A stretch of 64,000 bases of DNA, taken from contig JAFYNH010000037.1 of the NCBI GenBank assembly GCA_017549815.1, forward strand, positions 1-64,000. The letters are read 5' to 3'. Made by a program: the position numbers and the translations under genes. The stretch comes from Selenomonadaceae bacterium. GTDB taxonomy: Bacteria; Bacillota; Negativicutes; Selenomonadales; Selenomonadaceae. The notes below the pieces were generated by a model. That model saw only the letters and a program-made list of their open reading frames with translations. It made no database searches and had not been told where the DNA came from. Position 1 is the first letter of the stretch. Every line of letters begins with the position of its first letter. Positions 25,403 through 32,616 of the stretch are shown piece after piece.

Positions 25403-26156
25403 GAATCAATCTCTCCTTTGCCAGCGAGATAAACTCTTCGTTAATGTCAATCCCAATGAACTTTCTGTTTAAAAGCTTGCAAGCAACGCCCGTTGTCCCA
25501 GAGCCGCAAAAAGGATCAAGAATCAAATCACCTTCGCGAGTGGACGCAAGTAAAATTTTTTTCAACAGATAAAGCGGTTTTTGAGTGGGATGCTTGCCGA
25601 AAGTTTTTTCGCGTTGCGGAGTTAATCCGCCAGTCCAAATATCCGTCCAAACGTCTTTCATTTGTTTGCCGCCGTTTAATTCTTTCATGAGTTCATAGTT
25701 GAAAAAATGTTTTGCCTTAGCATTTTTCTTAGACCAAAGAATTGTCTCTGTGCTGTGAGTAAAATATCTGCAACTCAAATTCGGCGGCGGATTAGTCTTT
25801 TGCCAAGTGATATTGTTCATGATTTTAAAGCCTTCTTGCTCAAGAGCCGCACCGACTGAATAAATGTTATGCAAAGTTCCGCTAATCCAAATCGTACCGT
25901 TCGGCTTGAGAATTTTTCTGCAAAGACTTATCCAACGTCGATTGAACTCGTGCTTATCGTCGAAAGTCGCGGCTTTATCCCAATCGCCCTTATTGACCGA
26001 AGTCATCTTGCCGCCTTTGCAAGTTATGCCATCATTCGACAAAAAATAGGGCGGGTCGGCAAAAATTACGTCTACATACTCGGCGGGAAATTTCGGCAAC
26101 TGCTCAAACGAATCGTTAAGATAAAGCGCGGAATTTTCATCTTTGAAGAAGAGCAT
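25380..26156 (-). CDS. Beta-class N6-adenine DNA methyltransferase (DpnA-like)
   Basis: In this 258-residue methyltransferase, the catalytic motif DPPY (residues 34-37) comes first and the SAM-binding motif 'DPFCGSGTTGVA' is near the C terminus. That is the beta-class order of DpnA, HinfI and CcrM enzymes. 'KHPTQKP' precedes the SAM motif as usual. In DpnII systems the beta-class DpnA accompanies an alpha-class DpnM; no DpnM is here. Its ATG shares a base with the glmS stop (TAATG), so expression depends on glmS transcription. It should protect host DNA from the adjoining nuclease. Confidence 0.9.
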   Translation of the reverse strand: MLFFKDENSALYLNDSFEQLPKFPAEYVDVIFADPPYFLSNDGITCKGGKMTSVNKGDWDKAATFDDKHEFNRRWISLCRKILKPNGTIWISGTLHNIYSVGAALEQEGFKIMNNITWQKTNPPPNLSCRYFTHSTETILWSKKNAKAKHFFNYELMKELNGGKQMKDVWTDIWTGGLTPQREKTFGKHPTQKPLYLLKKILLASTREGDLILDPFCGSGTTGVACKLLNRKFIGIDINEEFISLAKERLIHADEQKF

Positions 26157-27985
26157 TATTCCACCGTTACCGATTTTGCCAGATTGCGCGGCTTGTCAAC
26201 GTCACAACCTCTGGTTATCGCGGCATAATAAGCAAGCAGTTGCAAAGGCACGACCGTCAACAACGGGATTAAAAGTTCGTCGGTTTCAGGGACAAAAATA
26301 ACATGGTCAAGATATTTTTCCAGTTCGGAATCGCCCGCCGCCGCTATTCCGATAACAACCGCGTCGCGTGCCTTGACTTCCTTGATATTCGACAAAGTTT
26401 TTTCGTAAACGCTTTTTTGAGTGGCAAGCGCGATAACGGGAACGCCTTCGACGATTAAAGCTAATGTTCCGTGCTTAAGTTCGCCCGACGCATAAGCCTC
26501 CGCGTGTATGTAGGAAATTTCCTTAAGCTTTAACGCGCCTTCCAATGCAACGTCATAATCAAGCGAACGTCCGATATAAAACACGTCTTCATTAAAGCCG
26601 TATTGCATGGCGAAAGTTTTAATCGGCTCCACGTCCGAGAGCGTCTCGCTAATCTGCGCGGGAATCTTTTTAAGTAAGGCGATAAGCTCGCGGATTTTTT
26701 CTGCGGATAAAGTTTCGCAAATCTGCGCCATATACAACGCCAACATGAACATTAAAATTAATTGCGTTGTGTAAGCTTTTGTCGAGGCAACGGCGATTTC
26801 CGGACCCGCCCATGTGTGAATCACTTGATGAGCCTCGCGAGCTATCGACGAACCGACTACATTTGTTATCGCTAAAGTTTTCGCGCCAAGCCGTTTTGAT
26901 TCTTTTAAAGCCGCCAATGTGTCCGAAGTTTCGCCCGATTGACTGACGACGATAACCAAAGTTTTATCGTCGACAATCGGATCGCGGTAACGGTATTCAC
27001 TCGCCAAATCGACTTCGACCAACTTCCGCGCAAGCTTTTCTATATAAAATTTGCCGACAAGTCCCGCATGATAAGCCGTGCCGCAAGCTACGATATAAAT
27101 TTTATCAATGCCGTCAATGAAATTTTTATCCCAGTTAAGCTCGTCAAGGACAATCGCGCCGCCGTCTTTGGCAATTCGCTTGCTCATAGTATCACGGACG
27201 GCTTTGGGTTGCTCGTTGATTTCTTTAAGCATGAAATGTTCATAGCCGCCCTTTTCAGCCGCCTCCGCGTTCCAAGTCACGTGGAAAATTCTCTTCTTAA
27301 CGGGTTCGCCGCGACGATTGATAATCTGTACAGAATCTTTCTTGACAAGCGCAATCTCACCGTCATTAAGAATATAAGTCTGGCGCGTATGATTGATAAT
27401 CGCGGGAATGTCCGACGCGATAAAATTTTCGCCTTTTCCCAATCCAACGACTAAAGGATTGTCTTGCTTCGCGCAGATTAAAATGTCGGGGTGCGCCTTC
27501 GCCATAAACGCCAGCGAATACGAGCCTTCAATTTTATTAAGGACTTCGCGGACAGCTTTGACGAAATCACCTTGATAAATTTCTTCCAACAAATGCGCGA
27601 TAACTTCGGTATCAGTCTCGGACGAAAATTTATGTCCCTTCGCCAAGAGTTTCTCCTTAAGCGGCAGATAATTTTCGATAATGCCGTTATGAACGACGAC
27701 AAAATCACCTTGACAATCCGTATGAGGATGCGCGTTGCTGTCTGAAGGTCTGCCGTGCGTCGCCCAGCGCGTATGCCCTATTCCGACTGTACCGTCAGGC
27801 AAATTATTTCTAAGTTTATCTTTGAGAGCGTCGAGCCGCCCGACTGCCTTTTCAATAAAAATATTTTCGCCGCAGTCAACCGCTATGCCCGCTGAATCAT
27901 AGCCGCGATATTCCAATTTCGTCAGTCCGTCCAAAAGTATTGGTGCCGCCTTTTTATCGCCAATATATCCTACAATGCCGCACAT
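26156..27985 (-). CDS. glmS: Glutamine-fructose-6-phosphate aminotransferase
   Basis: The 609-residue enzyme makes glucosamine-6-phosphate from fructose-6-phosphate and glutamine, the entry to peptidoglycan and LPS sugars. Cys2 (MCGIVGYIG) is the N-terminal amidotransferase nucleophile; 'GHTRWATHG' and 'SETDTEV' complete it. Two SIS domains follow ('VSQSGETSDTLAAL', 'SYIHAEAYASGELKHG'). The C terminus 'KPRNLAKSVTVE' is canonical. GGAGGAT lies upstream of the ATG. A good promoter leaves a leader of only about 45 nt, so there is no room for a glmS ribozyme. Confidence 0.97.
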   Translation of the reverse strand: MCGIVGYIGDKKAAPILLDGLTKLEYRGYDSAGIAVDCGENIFIEKAVGRLDALKDKLRNNLPDGTVGIGHTRWATHGRPSDSNAHPHTDCQGDFVVVHNGIIENYLPLKEKLLAKGHKFSSETDTEVIAHLLEEIYQGDFVKAVREVLNKIEGSYSLAFMAKAHPDILICAKQDNPLVVGLGKGENFIASDIPAIINHTRQTYILNDGEIALVKKDSVQIINRRGEPVKKRIFHVTWNAEAAEKGGYEHFMLKEINEQPKAVRDTMSKRIAKDGGAIVLDELNWDKNFIDGIDKIYIVACGTAYHAGLVGKFYIEKLARKLVEVDLASEYRYRDPIVDDKTLVIVVSQSGETSDTLAALKESKRLGAKTLAITNVVGSSIAREAHQVIHTWAGPEIAVASTKAYTTQLILMFMLALYMAQICETLSAEKIRELIALLKKIPAQISETLSDVEPIKTFAMQYGFNEDVFYIGRSLDYDVALEGALKLKEISYIHAEAYASGELKHGTLALIVEGVPVIALATQKSVYEKTLSNIKEVKARDAVVIGIAAAGDSELEKYLDHVIFVPETDELLIPLLTVVPLQLLAYYAAITRGCDVDKPRNLAKSVTVE

Positions 27986-28034
27986 AATTTATCCTCCGTC
28001 AACATTACTGAAATTTCAATGAATCATCTCCGCG

Positions 28035-28063
28035 ATTATATCAAGTTAAGCGGCAAGTGGCAA
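28035..28063 (-). promoter_or_regulatory. SigmaA-like promoter for glmS and downstream R-M genes
   Basis: On the minus strand, TTGCCA (28063-28058), a 17-bp spacer and TATAAT (28040-28035) lie about 50 bp before the glmS start. The -35 lies in a short GGCAAGT heptad repeat (28052-28065). Confidence 0.7.
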
Positions 28064-28090
28064 GTAGTTATGAATTCAACAGCTATAAAT

Positions 28091-28131
28091 AAAAGTACCT
28101 CCCAACTTAACCGTATCTGAGAGGTACTTTT
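28091..28131 (-). terminator. Terminator after the RTX-like remnant
   Basis: A perfect 11-bp stem AAAAGTACCTC (28091-28101) / GAGGTACTTTT (28121-28131) with a 19-nt loop is followed on the minus strand by a T-rich stretch. It isolates glmS from the island upstream. Confidence 0.75.
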
Positions 28132-28154
28132 AATTTCAAGCGTTCCGTAAGCTT

Positions 28155-28483
28155 TTACTGTTTCTTAAAGTCGCCGTTGCTACTGATTTTGTAGGTTTCG
28201 CTGTTAATGTGGAAGGTCGTCGTATTTAAATCCTTCAAAATGACTGAACCGCCGCTGACATTGAATGTAAGTGTGCCTTTGGACTTGTCATAAGACGCCA
28301 TGCTTATTTTGAAAGCTATATTTTCAAATGTCAATATGTCTTTGCTGTCAAAGCCGTAAATAATATCTTTGCAGTCGCCTTTTTCATAACATCAAAATTC
28401 AAAAAAATACTTACAGAATATTGCACAATATCGGTACTCAACATCCATTCCGCCCAAAGGATTTTATCTTCCTTCGTCAACAT
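28155..28483 (-). pseudogene. Remnant of an RTX-like protein: intact start, frameshifted C-terminal module
   Basis: A good start (AGGAGGT then ATG at 28483) opens a 50-codon frame, MLTKEDKILWAEWMLSTDIV and following. That frame runs out of phase over DNA which, in another frame, encodes the end of an RTX-like protein: 'CYEKGDCKDIIYGFDSKDILTF', then 'LTFNVSGGSVILKD' and 'FHINSETYKISSNGDF', stop at 28155. This tail matches the C terminus of the gene at 1-1962. A deletion and frameshift have removed the repeats between. It is probably not functional. Confidence 0.65.
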
Positions 28484-28526
28484 AAGAATTACCTCCTGTT
28501 TCTTTAAACGTCCAAACAGTTGAACT

Positions 28527-28721
28527 TTACACCGACTTTAGGGCATCGGGTGTGTCAATCAGTTCCGCTATCGTCTCCAATGCGGCGTCTTTTTTAAAGG
28601 GTTGGTCTTCACCGAAACCCCTGATTCCGCTTTTCGCCAAGTAAGCATCGACTACTTTATTGTTGACGAAGTAACCATTGCCCATTCCTTGATAGAAAAA
28701 TGTCCAGTCAGAGTCTTGGCG
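28527..28721 (-). pseudogene. In-frame 64-codon continuation after the stop of the macro/UDG-like gene
   Basis: After the TAA at 28722-28724 the same frame stays open for 64 codons (RQDSDWTFFYQGMGNGYF ... LETIAELIDTPDALKSV) to a TAA at 28527. It has protein-like composition but no spaced ribosome site; an internal ATG (28685) has AAGGA immediately adjacent. It may be the original C terminus cut off by a nonsense mutation, or the trace of a separate small gene. No family is recognised. Confidence 0.35.
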
Positions 28722-30410
28722 TTATGAAAGATCCGGCAGACGATCATAAAATTTCGTAACTTTTTCATCGTCGGGCACGTCGTGCATTTTCCCTTTTGAA
28801 TCAAAAAGATAATCTGACGTATAACCCGACTGATTTATATGGACAACGTATAACGCGTCGCGGAAAATATCATCGTCTTTTATTCTTTTCCACTCCTGTT
28901 TCTGTTTATCAAGTGGACGATTTGTTTTTGCTGTACCTCTGCTGCCGCAGTGAGCCAACGGATAAAAATTGGAAACTTTCCCATTGCCGTAAGGAACGAC
29001 AAATTGCGGGTGATTATCGAGGAAATCGTTGTAACCCTTATAACCGCGATAAATTTTATTAAATTTATGTCCGCTTAAACTTTCGTAGACGCATTCAAAA
29101 ACTAATTTTCCGAGACAAAGAATATTTTCCGGCTCAAGTATTTCGCACAGCTCACGAAACAAATTGGCATTGCGCATCATCAATTCTTTCGTCATGCCGC
29201 CGCTCTCATTGCCGATACGATAGCCTAAACAAAAATTCGTGAAGAAGACATCGTCGCAAGATTTTGTAATGTCACGTTCAAGAATTTTAAACAGTTCAAC
29301 TAAATTTTTACTCGTAACTGATATGATAGGGTATGTCATATCTTTGCCCGCGTTAATTTGATTAATTGTCTCTTTAAATGGCTCGGCACTTTCGTTATAG
29401 AAAGCTCCCCAATCCTGAGCGACAAGCAGATATTTAATTTTCGGCGTCTTTTGAGCGTAGCCAAAGCCTTGCCAATAAGTGTACAGATTAATTTCGTCGC
29501 AGATGTTGACGCCGTTTACAACAGGCGCGAAAAGCGCAACAGGATCTTCCAGTTTGTAACCATTGGCAATGGCAATCGTTAAAGATTCGCGTGCTCGCTC
29601 GTCGTTGAGGTCAGTATTGTCCGACTTTTCCCACTTGGCACATCTATATTGAAGTTCTTTCCAAAAATCTTGCTTGCTGTCGAAAGTCGCGGCGAATTTA
29701 TCGGTCTCTTGTTTATGGGCGGCAGTAACTTTAACTTTGCTGTCATAAGTCAGATATTGATTCTTCGTCCGTTCGACAAGATTTCTGTAAGCCTCAGCCT
29801 TTGCGCTGTCTACAGAATTCGTTTCAGTAATCGGCTCGTTTCTATAATCGGCGGGCGGACAATCTTGATCGTTATTGTCGTCAATATCATCGTCGATGTC
29901 GCGTTCAACAAACACCGTCATTCCGCAATCTTCGTTCATCGTAAACCAAACCTGAACAACCCTTTCCATCAGCGGACTATCGAATTGCTTTGGAAACACT
30001 ATCCTCGACAAATGATATTTTTTGGCAAGCTCCAAGCAAGAAAAATAACAACCCTTAATAACATCTTCATCCGTGCCGGAATAAAACATCAGCGGCGTGT
30101 AGATAATCCGCATGTCGTCGTTATTCGGGCTTTTTTTCATGAAATGCGCCGCCTTAACGTCGTCAGAGTTCTCAAAAGAAAGATATTTAAAATCCTCAAA
30201 ATCGGAAGAGACAATCGCGTCTGCGTGCGATTCCTCAATATTGCCGTCAAAGGAGAGCATTTTATTTTCGGGCGGAGTACGATTCAAAATCTCTTCTAAA
30301 TCTTCTTTTTCGAGTACGAACCGCAAATTGTCATCATCGGGATTCAAAATTATGCCGCTCGTTTCGTCATCATCAGCCAGTTCCGTCAAAACATCTTCAA
30401 TGGTGCCCAA
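28722..30410 (-). CDS. Macro-like domain fused to uracil-DNA-glycosylase-like domain; 5' end truncated by the adjoining element
   Basis: The protein has 562 residues from a TTG start. Residues 1-45 ('SGIILNPDDDNLRFVLEKEDLEEIL') resemble the end of an SseB N-terminal domain, so the true N terminus is probably lost. Residues 60-175 look like a shortened macro domain: 'HADAIVSS', then 'KGCYFSCLELAKKYHLSRIVFPK'; the usual Asn and glycine loop are missing. Residues 330-510 resemble a UDG-superfamily domain: 'YLLVAQDWGAF', 'DVFFTNFCLGY', 'LEPENILCLGKLVF', 'NFYPLAHCGSRG'. The ribosome site GGGGAGG before the TTG is supplied by the neighbouring IS200/IS605-like end. It lies in the ADP-ribosylation island. 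Domain calls are by eye. Confidence 0.6.
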   Translation of the reverse strand: MGTIEDVLTELADDDETSGIILNPDDDNLRFVLEKEDLEEILNRTPPENKMLSFDGNIEESHADAIVSSDFEDFKYLSFENSDDVKAAHFMKKSPNNDDMRIIYTPLMFYSGTDEDVIKGCYFSCLELAKKYHLSRIVFPKQFDSPLMERVVQVWFTMNEDCGMTVFVERDIDDDIDDNNDQDCPPADYRNEPITETNSVDSAKAEAYRNLVERTKNQYLTYDSKVKVTAAHKQETDKFAATFDSKQDFWKELQYRCAKWEKSDNTDLNDERARESLTIAIANGYKLEDPVALFAPVVNGVNICDEINLYTYWQGFGYAQKTPKIKYLLVAQDWGAFYNESAEPFKETINQINAGKDMTYPIISVTSKNLVELFKILERDITKSCDDVFFTNFCLGYRIGNESGGMTKELMMRNANLFRELCEILEPENILCLGKLVFECVYESLSGHKFNKIYRGYKGYNDFLDNHPQFVVPYGNGKVSNFYPLAHCGSRGTAKTNRPLDKQKQEWKRIKDDDIFRDALYVVHINQSGYTSDYLFDSKGKMHDVPDDEKVTKFYDRLPDLS

Positions 30411-30865
30411 CTGAGCCTCCCCATGACTAAAGTTAGGGGGTTCTGGGAGACCGAAGTCTCCGTTTAAGAAGTTTGGCAGTCAAGCTACCCTTATTCTTAC
30501 AGGCGTGCCCAGTTCGCCTCTACAGTATAGCCCAAAATCGGGCACAACTTTACTTTTAATTTCTTATTACCTTCCTTTCCTTGTTTTTGCCTAACACTTA
30601 TTTGAAACCGTCACGATTCACCCAGTCCGGAGAAAAATCTCTAAGTGTCGCGCTACGAAAAGGGTTAGTGTACATCCATCAAGGGATACCCCAGAACGTT
30701 TCTAAGCCGGCAATCTCTTAGTCGTTGATTTTAAATACGTTTTTGTTAGAGCGGAAGTCTAACCGCTTTTTTAAATTTTATTCATTTTTATTTTGTCTGT
30801 CAAGTTGCGCCTTATATCCCCATAGCTGAAGCTAGGAGTCTTACGGCGCATTTGATAAATTCGGG
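30411..30865 (-). mobile_element. IS200/IS605-like remnant: two related hairpin ends, no TnpA or TnpB
   Basis: No gene is supported in this 430-bp stretch. On the minus strand two similar imperfect hairpins in the same orientation mark its sides. One near 30825-30850 has the form CCTAGCTTCAGCTATGGGG; the other near 30416-30440 has CCTAACTTTAGTCATGGGG. Each has a C-T mismatch under the stem, as in ends of IS200/IS605-type elements. Between them lie stem-forming, non-coding sequence and, on the plus strand, AGCGG / CCGCT followed by T6 (30755-30778). The stretch may encode a structured RNA of the reRNA/omega-RNA kind. It abuts two genes that are truncated at exactly these edges. Confidence 0.45.
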
Positions 30866-31197
30866 GGTCTTACGCCGCTTTCGATAACAGCTCTTGCCGC
30901 AGCACCGCCATCGTGATCGTGTATCAGCGAATGTTCTTTTTGAGCAAGCCACTTTTTGAAGTGCGAGCTGTAATTTGCACTGGAATATTCTTTTCCCCAA
31001 CGAATCAGCGACTCCTTTATTTTTTCCTCTAAATTTCTCTCATCGTCATCATCAGCGGAAGTCAGCGCGTCTGCCAACGCAATCATCGCTACTGTACGGT
31101 CGGTGAACTTATATTGCTTGTCGACCAAGTAGCAAATGCCGCTGTTATTAATCTCGCGCCAATGGCTTCTAATATCACCCAATATTGCACCGTACAT
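30841..31197 (-). pseudogene. Truncated ADP-ribosylglycohydrolase (second copy)
   Basis: The 118-residue product aligns with the first 125 residues of the full-length glycohydrolase at 32617: 'MYGAILGDI', 'KFTDRTVAMIALADAL', 'HDHDGGAAARAVIESG'. The metal-binding (S/T)DDT has become TDRT, and the C-terminal half with the second Asp motif is missing. The frame ends a few codons into the adjoining IS-like element. GAGGGG precedes the ATG. It may be translated but cannot be an active hydrolase of the usual kind. Confidence 0.7.
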
Positions 31198-31202
31198 AGT
31201 TT

Positions 31203-31378
31203 TTACCCCTCTTGATTGTCTGCAGAATTTTTATCCGACACGTGGTAATCGATGAAGTTTTTCGACCGCTTAATTTGCTCAACCTCTTCCGCAGTCAAAA
31301 ATTTTATTTCACCGGCGTGCCACGTATAACGATCCATGCGTTCCGGCGAAATATGCTTTTTTTTTTCTCATTGCTCAT
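31203..31378 (-). pseudogene. Small ORF with a frameshift in an A10 run
   Basis: An ATG 2 bp after the stop of the PARG/ART gene starts MSNEKKK. A run of ten A (31357-31366) then sends it into a frame that stops after 24 codons. With one extra A the frame reads through to 31203: KHISPERMDRYTWHAGEIKF and on to DYHVSDKNSADNQEG, 58 residues. It has GGAG upstream and fits the operon spacing. It could be a slippage-controlled gene, a broken gene or a base-call error. No family is recognised. Confidence 0.45.
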
Positions 31379-31379
31379 G

Positions 31380-32615
31380 TTAAGCCAACTCCTTCGGGTT
31401 ACGTCCAATCGCCATAATTTTCAACCGCCAAATTCCCAAATCGTTCTGTTCAATATCAGTAATCTTGTATATCGTGCCACGATTTAAAGTAAACAGACAT
31501 TCTTCCGGAAAATCCAACATCGGTGCGAGATAAGCTCCGCGACCTTTGCCCTGCGGAACAAAAATTTCCAGCTCGATAAAATCTTTGCTCGGCGCGTCAA
31601 TGTGCAAAGCAGAAGTATCCGTGAAGCCGTCGTCTTGAAAATATCCGTCATTCGCCCAGACCTCTTGAAAAAATCTCATAAGTGACATATCTGCCAGCCT
31701 GTGTAAAATTACATTGGCGGACAACTCGAATCTGCTTATAGCCTCTTCCAAATGCTTGATTTGTTGCTTAATCATTTCAAATTCGTTAATCGATGCGGAA
31801 TCAGCCTCGAAAATTTCTCGGAACGCCTTCAAATTTCTTTTCGCGCCTCTGTCCAAAATCGCAAAAACTATTTTGTCGAAGTATGCGCCGAACTTTTCAT
31901 GAATAAGCACGCCGTAAAAGTATTCGGCAACTCTTTCCGGATCGTGACCGAAAGCTCCGCAACCCCATGCGCCCAAAACAAGATTTTTGTATCCGTAATG
32001 AACGGCGGTAGCAAACAAATTCCTCAAGCGCGACTCCATAACTTCATCGATTATTTCTTGCGGAATATTTTTGGCTCTGCCATTTTTGTTGAGCGCGGGA
32101 ACGGTTATAACGGCAGTCGGAAATGGTTTATCAAGCAAGTTATCCTTGAGGTCGCGAAAAACGCAAACATTCGGCGAAAGAATCATGGCATTATACTTAC
32201 AAGGATTTCTGTGGCGACCGTTATAAGCGTACATTTCGTTGGCGGCTTCGCTAGACAAAGAGCAATACAATGCACTTTCCCGACAAAGTGCCTCCTCTTG
32301 AGCATTCGCGCCGTTTAAAAATCCGCCGCTGGGAGAGTGAGCACTGGCGAAATTCATCACGAGACAATCACCGCCAAATTCCCGTGCGACTGCGAAAGAA
32401 TCTTCCTCAGACACGGATATATCGGCAAAAGACGTTACCGACGGTTGCAACAACTGATTTGCAAATTCTGTTGCGTCGTCTGAAAGAATAACAATCGCCT
32501 CGTCAAAGTTCTCGCCAATCAAGTCGATGCGCTTATCGTCCTTGAGATAAAAACCCTGTTCAGTGATGCGCAATGTTTCGCGAGCAACTCGTTGATTCTG
32601 TTCTCTGTAATCCAT
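31380..32615 (-). CDS. Microbial PARG (TIGR02452-like) fused to an ADP-ribosyltransferase-like domain
   Basis: The protein has 411 residues. Residues 1-265 form a TIGR02452/PARG_cat-type macro domain: 'LVMNFASAHSPSGGFLNGANAQEE' carries the PARG signature (GGG-x6-8-QEE, first Gly here Ser). 'LCRESALYCSL' and 'LVLGAWGCGAFGHDPERVAE' follow. The C-terminal 130 residues look like an R-S-E ADP-ribosyltransferase: Arg in 'VILHRLADMS', 'GFTDTSALHI' for the S-T-S strand, 'GRGAYLAPMLDFPEECLF' for the ExE loop, then 'LNRGTIYKITDI'. The first Glu of ExE appears replaced by Pro. The ATG at 32615 lies 2 bp past the glycohydrolase stop; a frame starting at 32651 overlaps that gene. One polypeptide may thus both add and remove ADP-ribose. 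Confidence 0.75.
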   Translation of the reverse strand: MDYREQNQRVARETLRITEQGFYLKDDKRIDLIGENFDEAIVILSDDATEFANQLLQPSVTSFADISVSEEDSFAVAREFGGDCLVMNFASAHSPSGGFLNGANAQEEALCRESALYCSLSSEAANEMYAYNGRHRNPCKYNAMILSPNVCVFRDLKDNLLDKPFPTAVITVPALNKNGRAKNIPQEIIDEVMESRLRNLFATAVHYGYKNLVLGAWGCGAFGHDPERVAEYFYGVLIHEKFGAYFDKIVFAILDRGAKRNLKAFREIFEADSASINEFEMIKQQIKHLEEAISRFELSANVILHRLADMSLMRFFQEVWANDGYFQDDGFTDTSALHIDAPSKDFIELEIFVPQGKGRGAYLAPMLDFPEECLFTLNRGTIYKITDIEQNDLGIWRLKIMAIGRNPKELA

Positions 32616-32616
32616 T

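Noticed and set aside
25380..26156. Assignment as DpnM (alpha-class Dam-like methyltransferase)
   Set aside because: The order DPPY first and SAM motif last is beta class, so DpnA-like is the better call.
27986..28034. glmS ribozyme upstream of glmS
   Set aside because: The promoter at 28035-28063 leaves only about 45 nt of leader, and no ribozyme core is visible.
30812..31000. 62-codon frame ending in KCAVRLLASAMGI
   Set aside because: It is the +1 frame over the truncated glycohydrolase and the IS-like end, with arginine-rich shadow composition.
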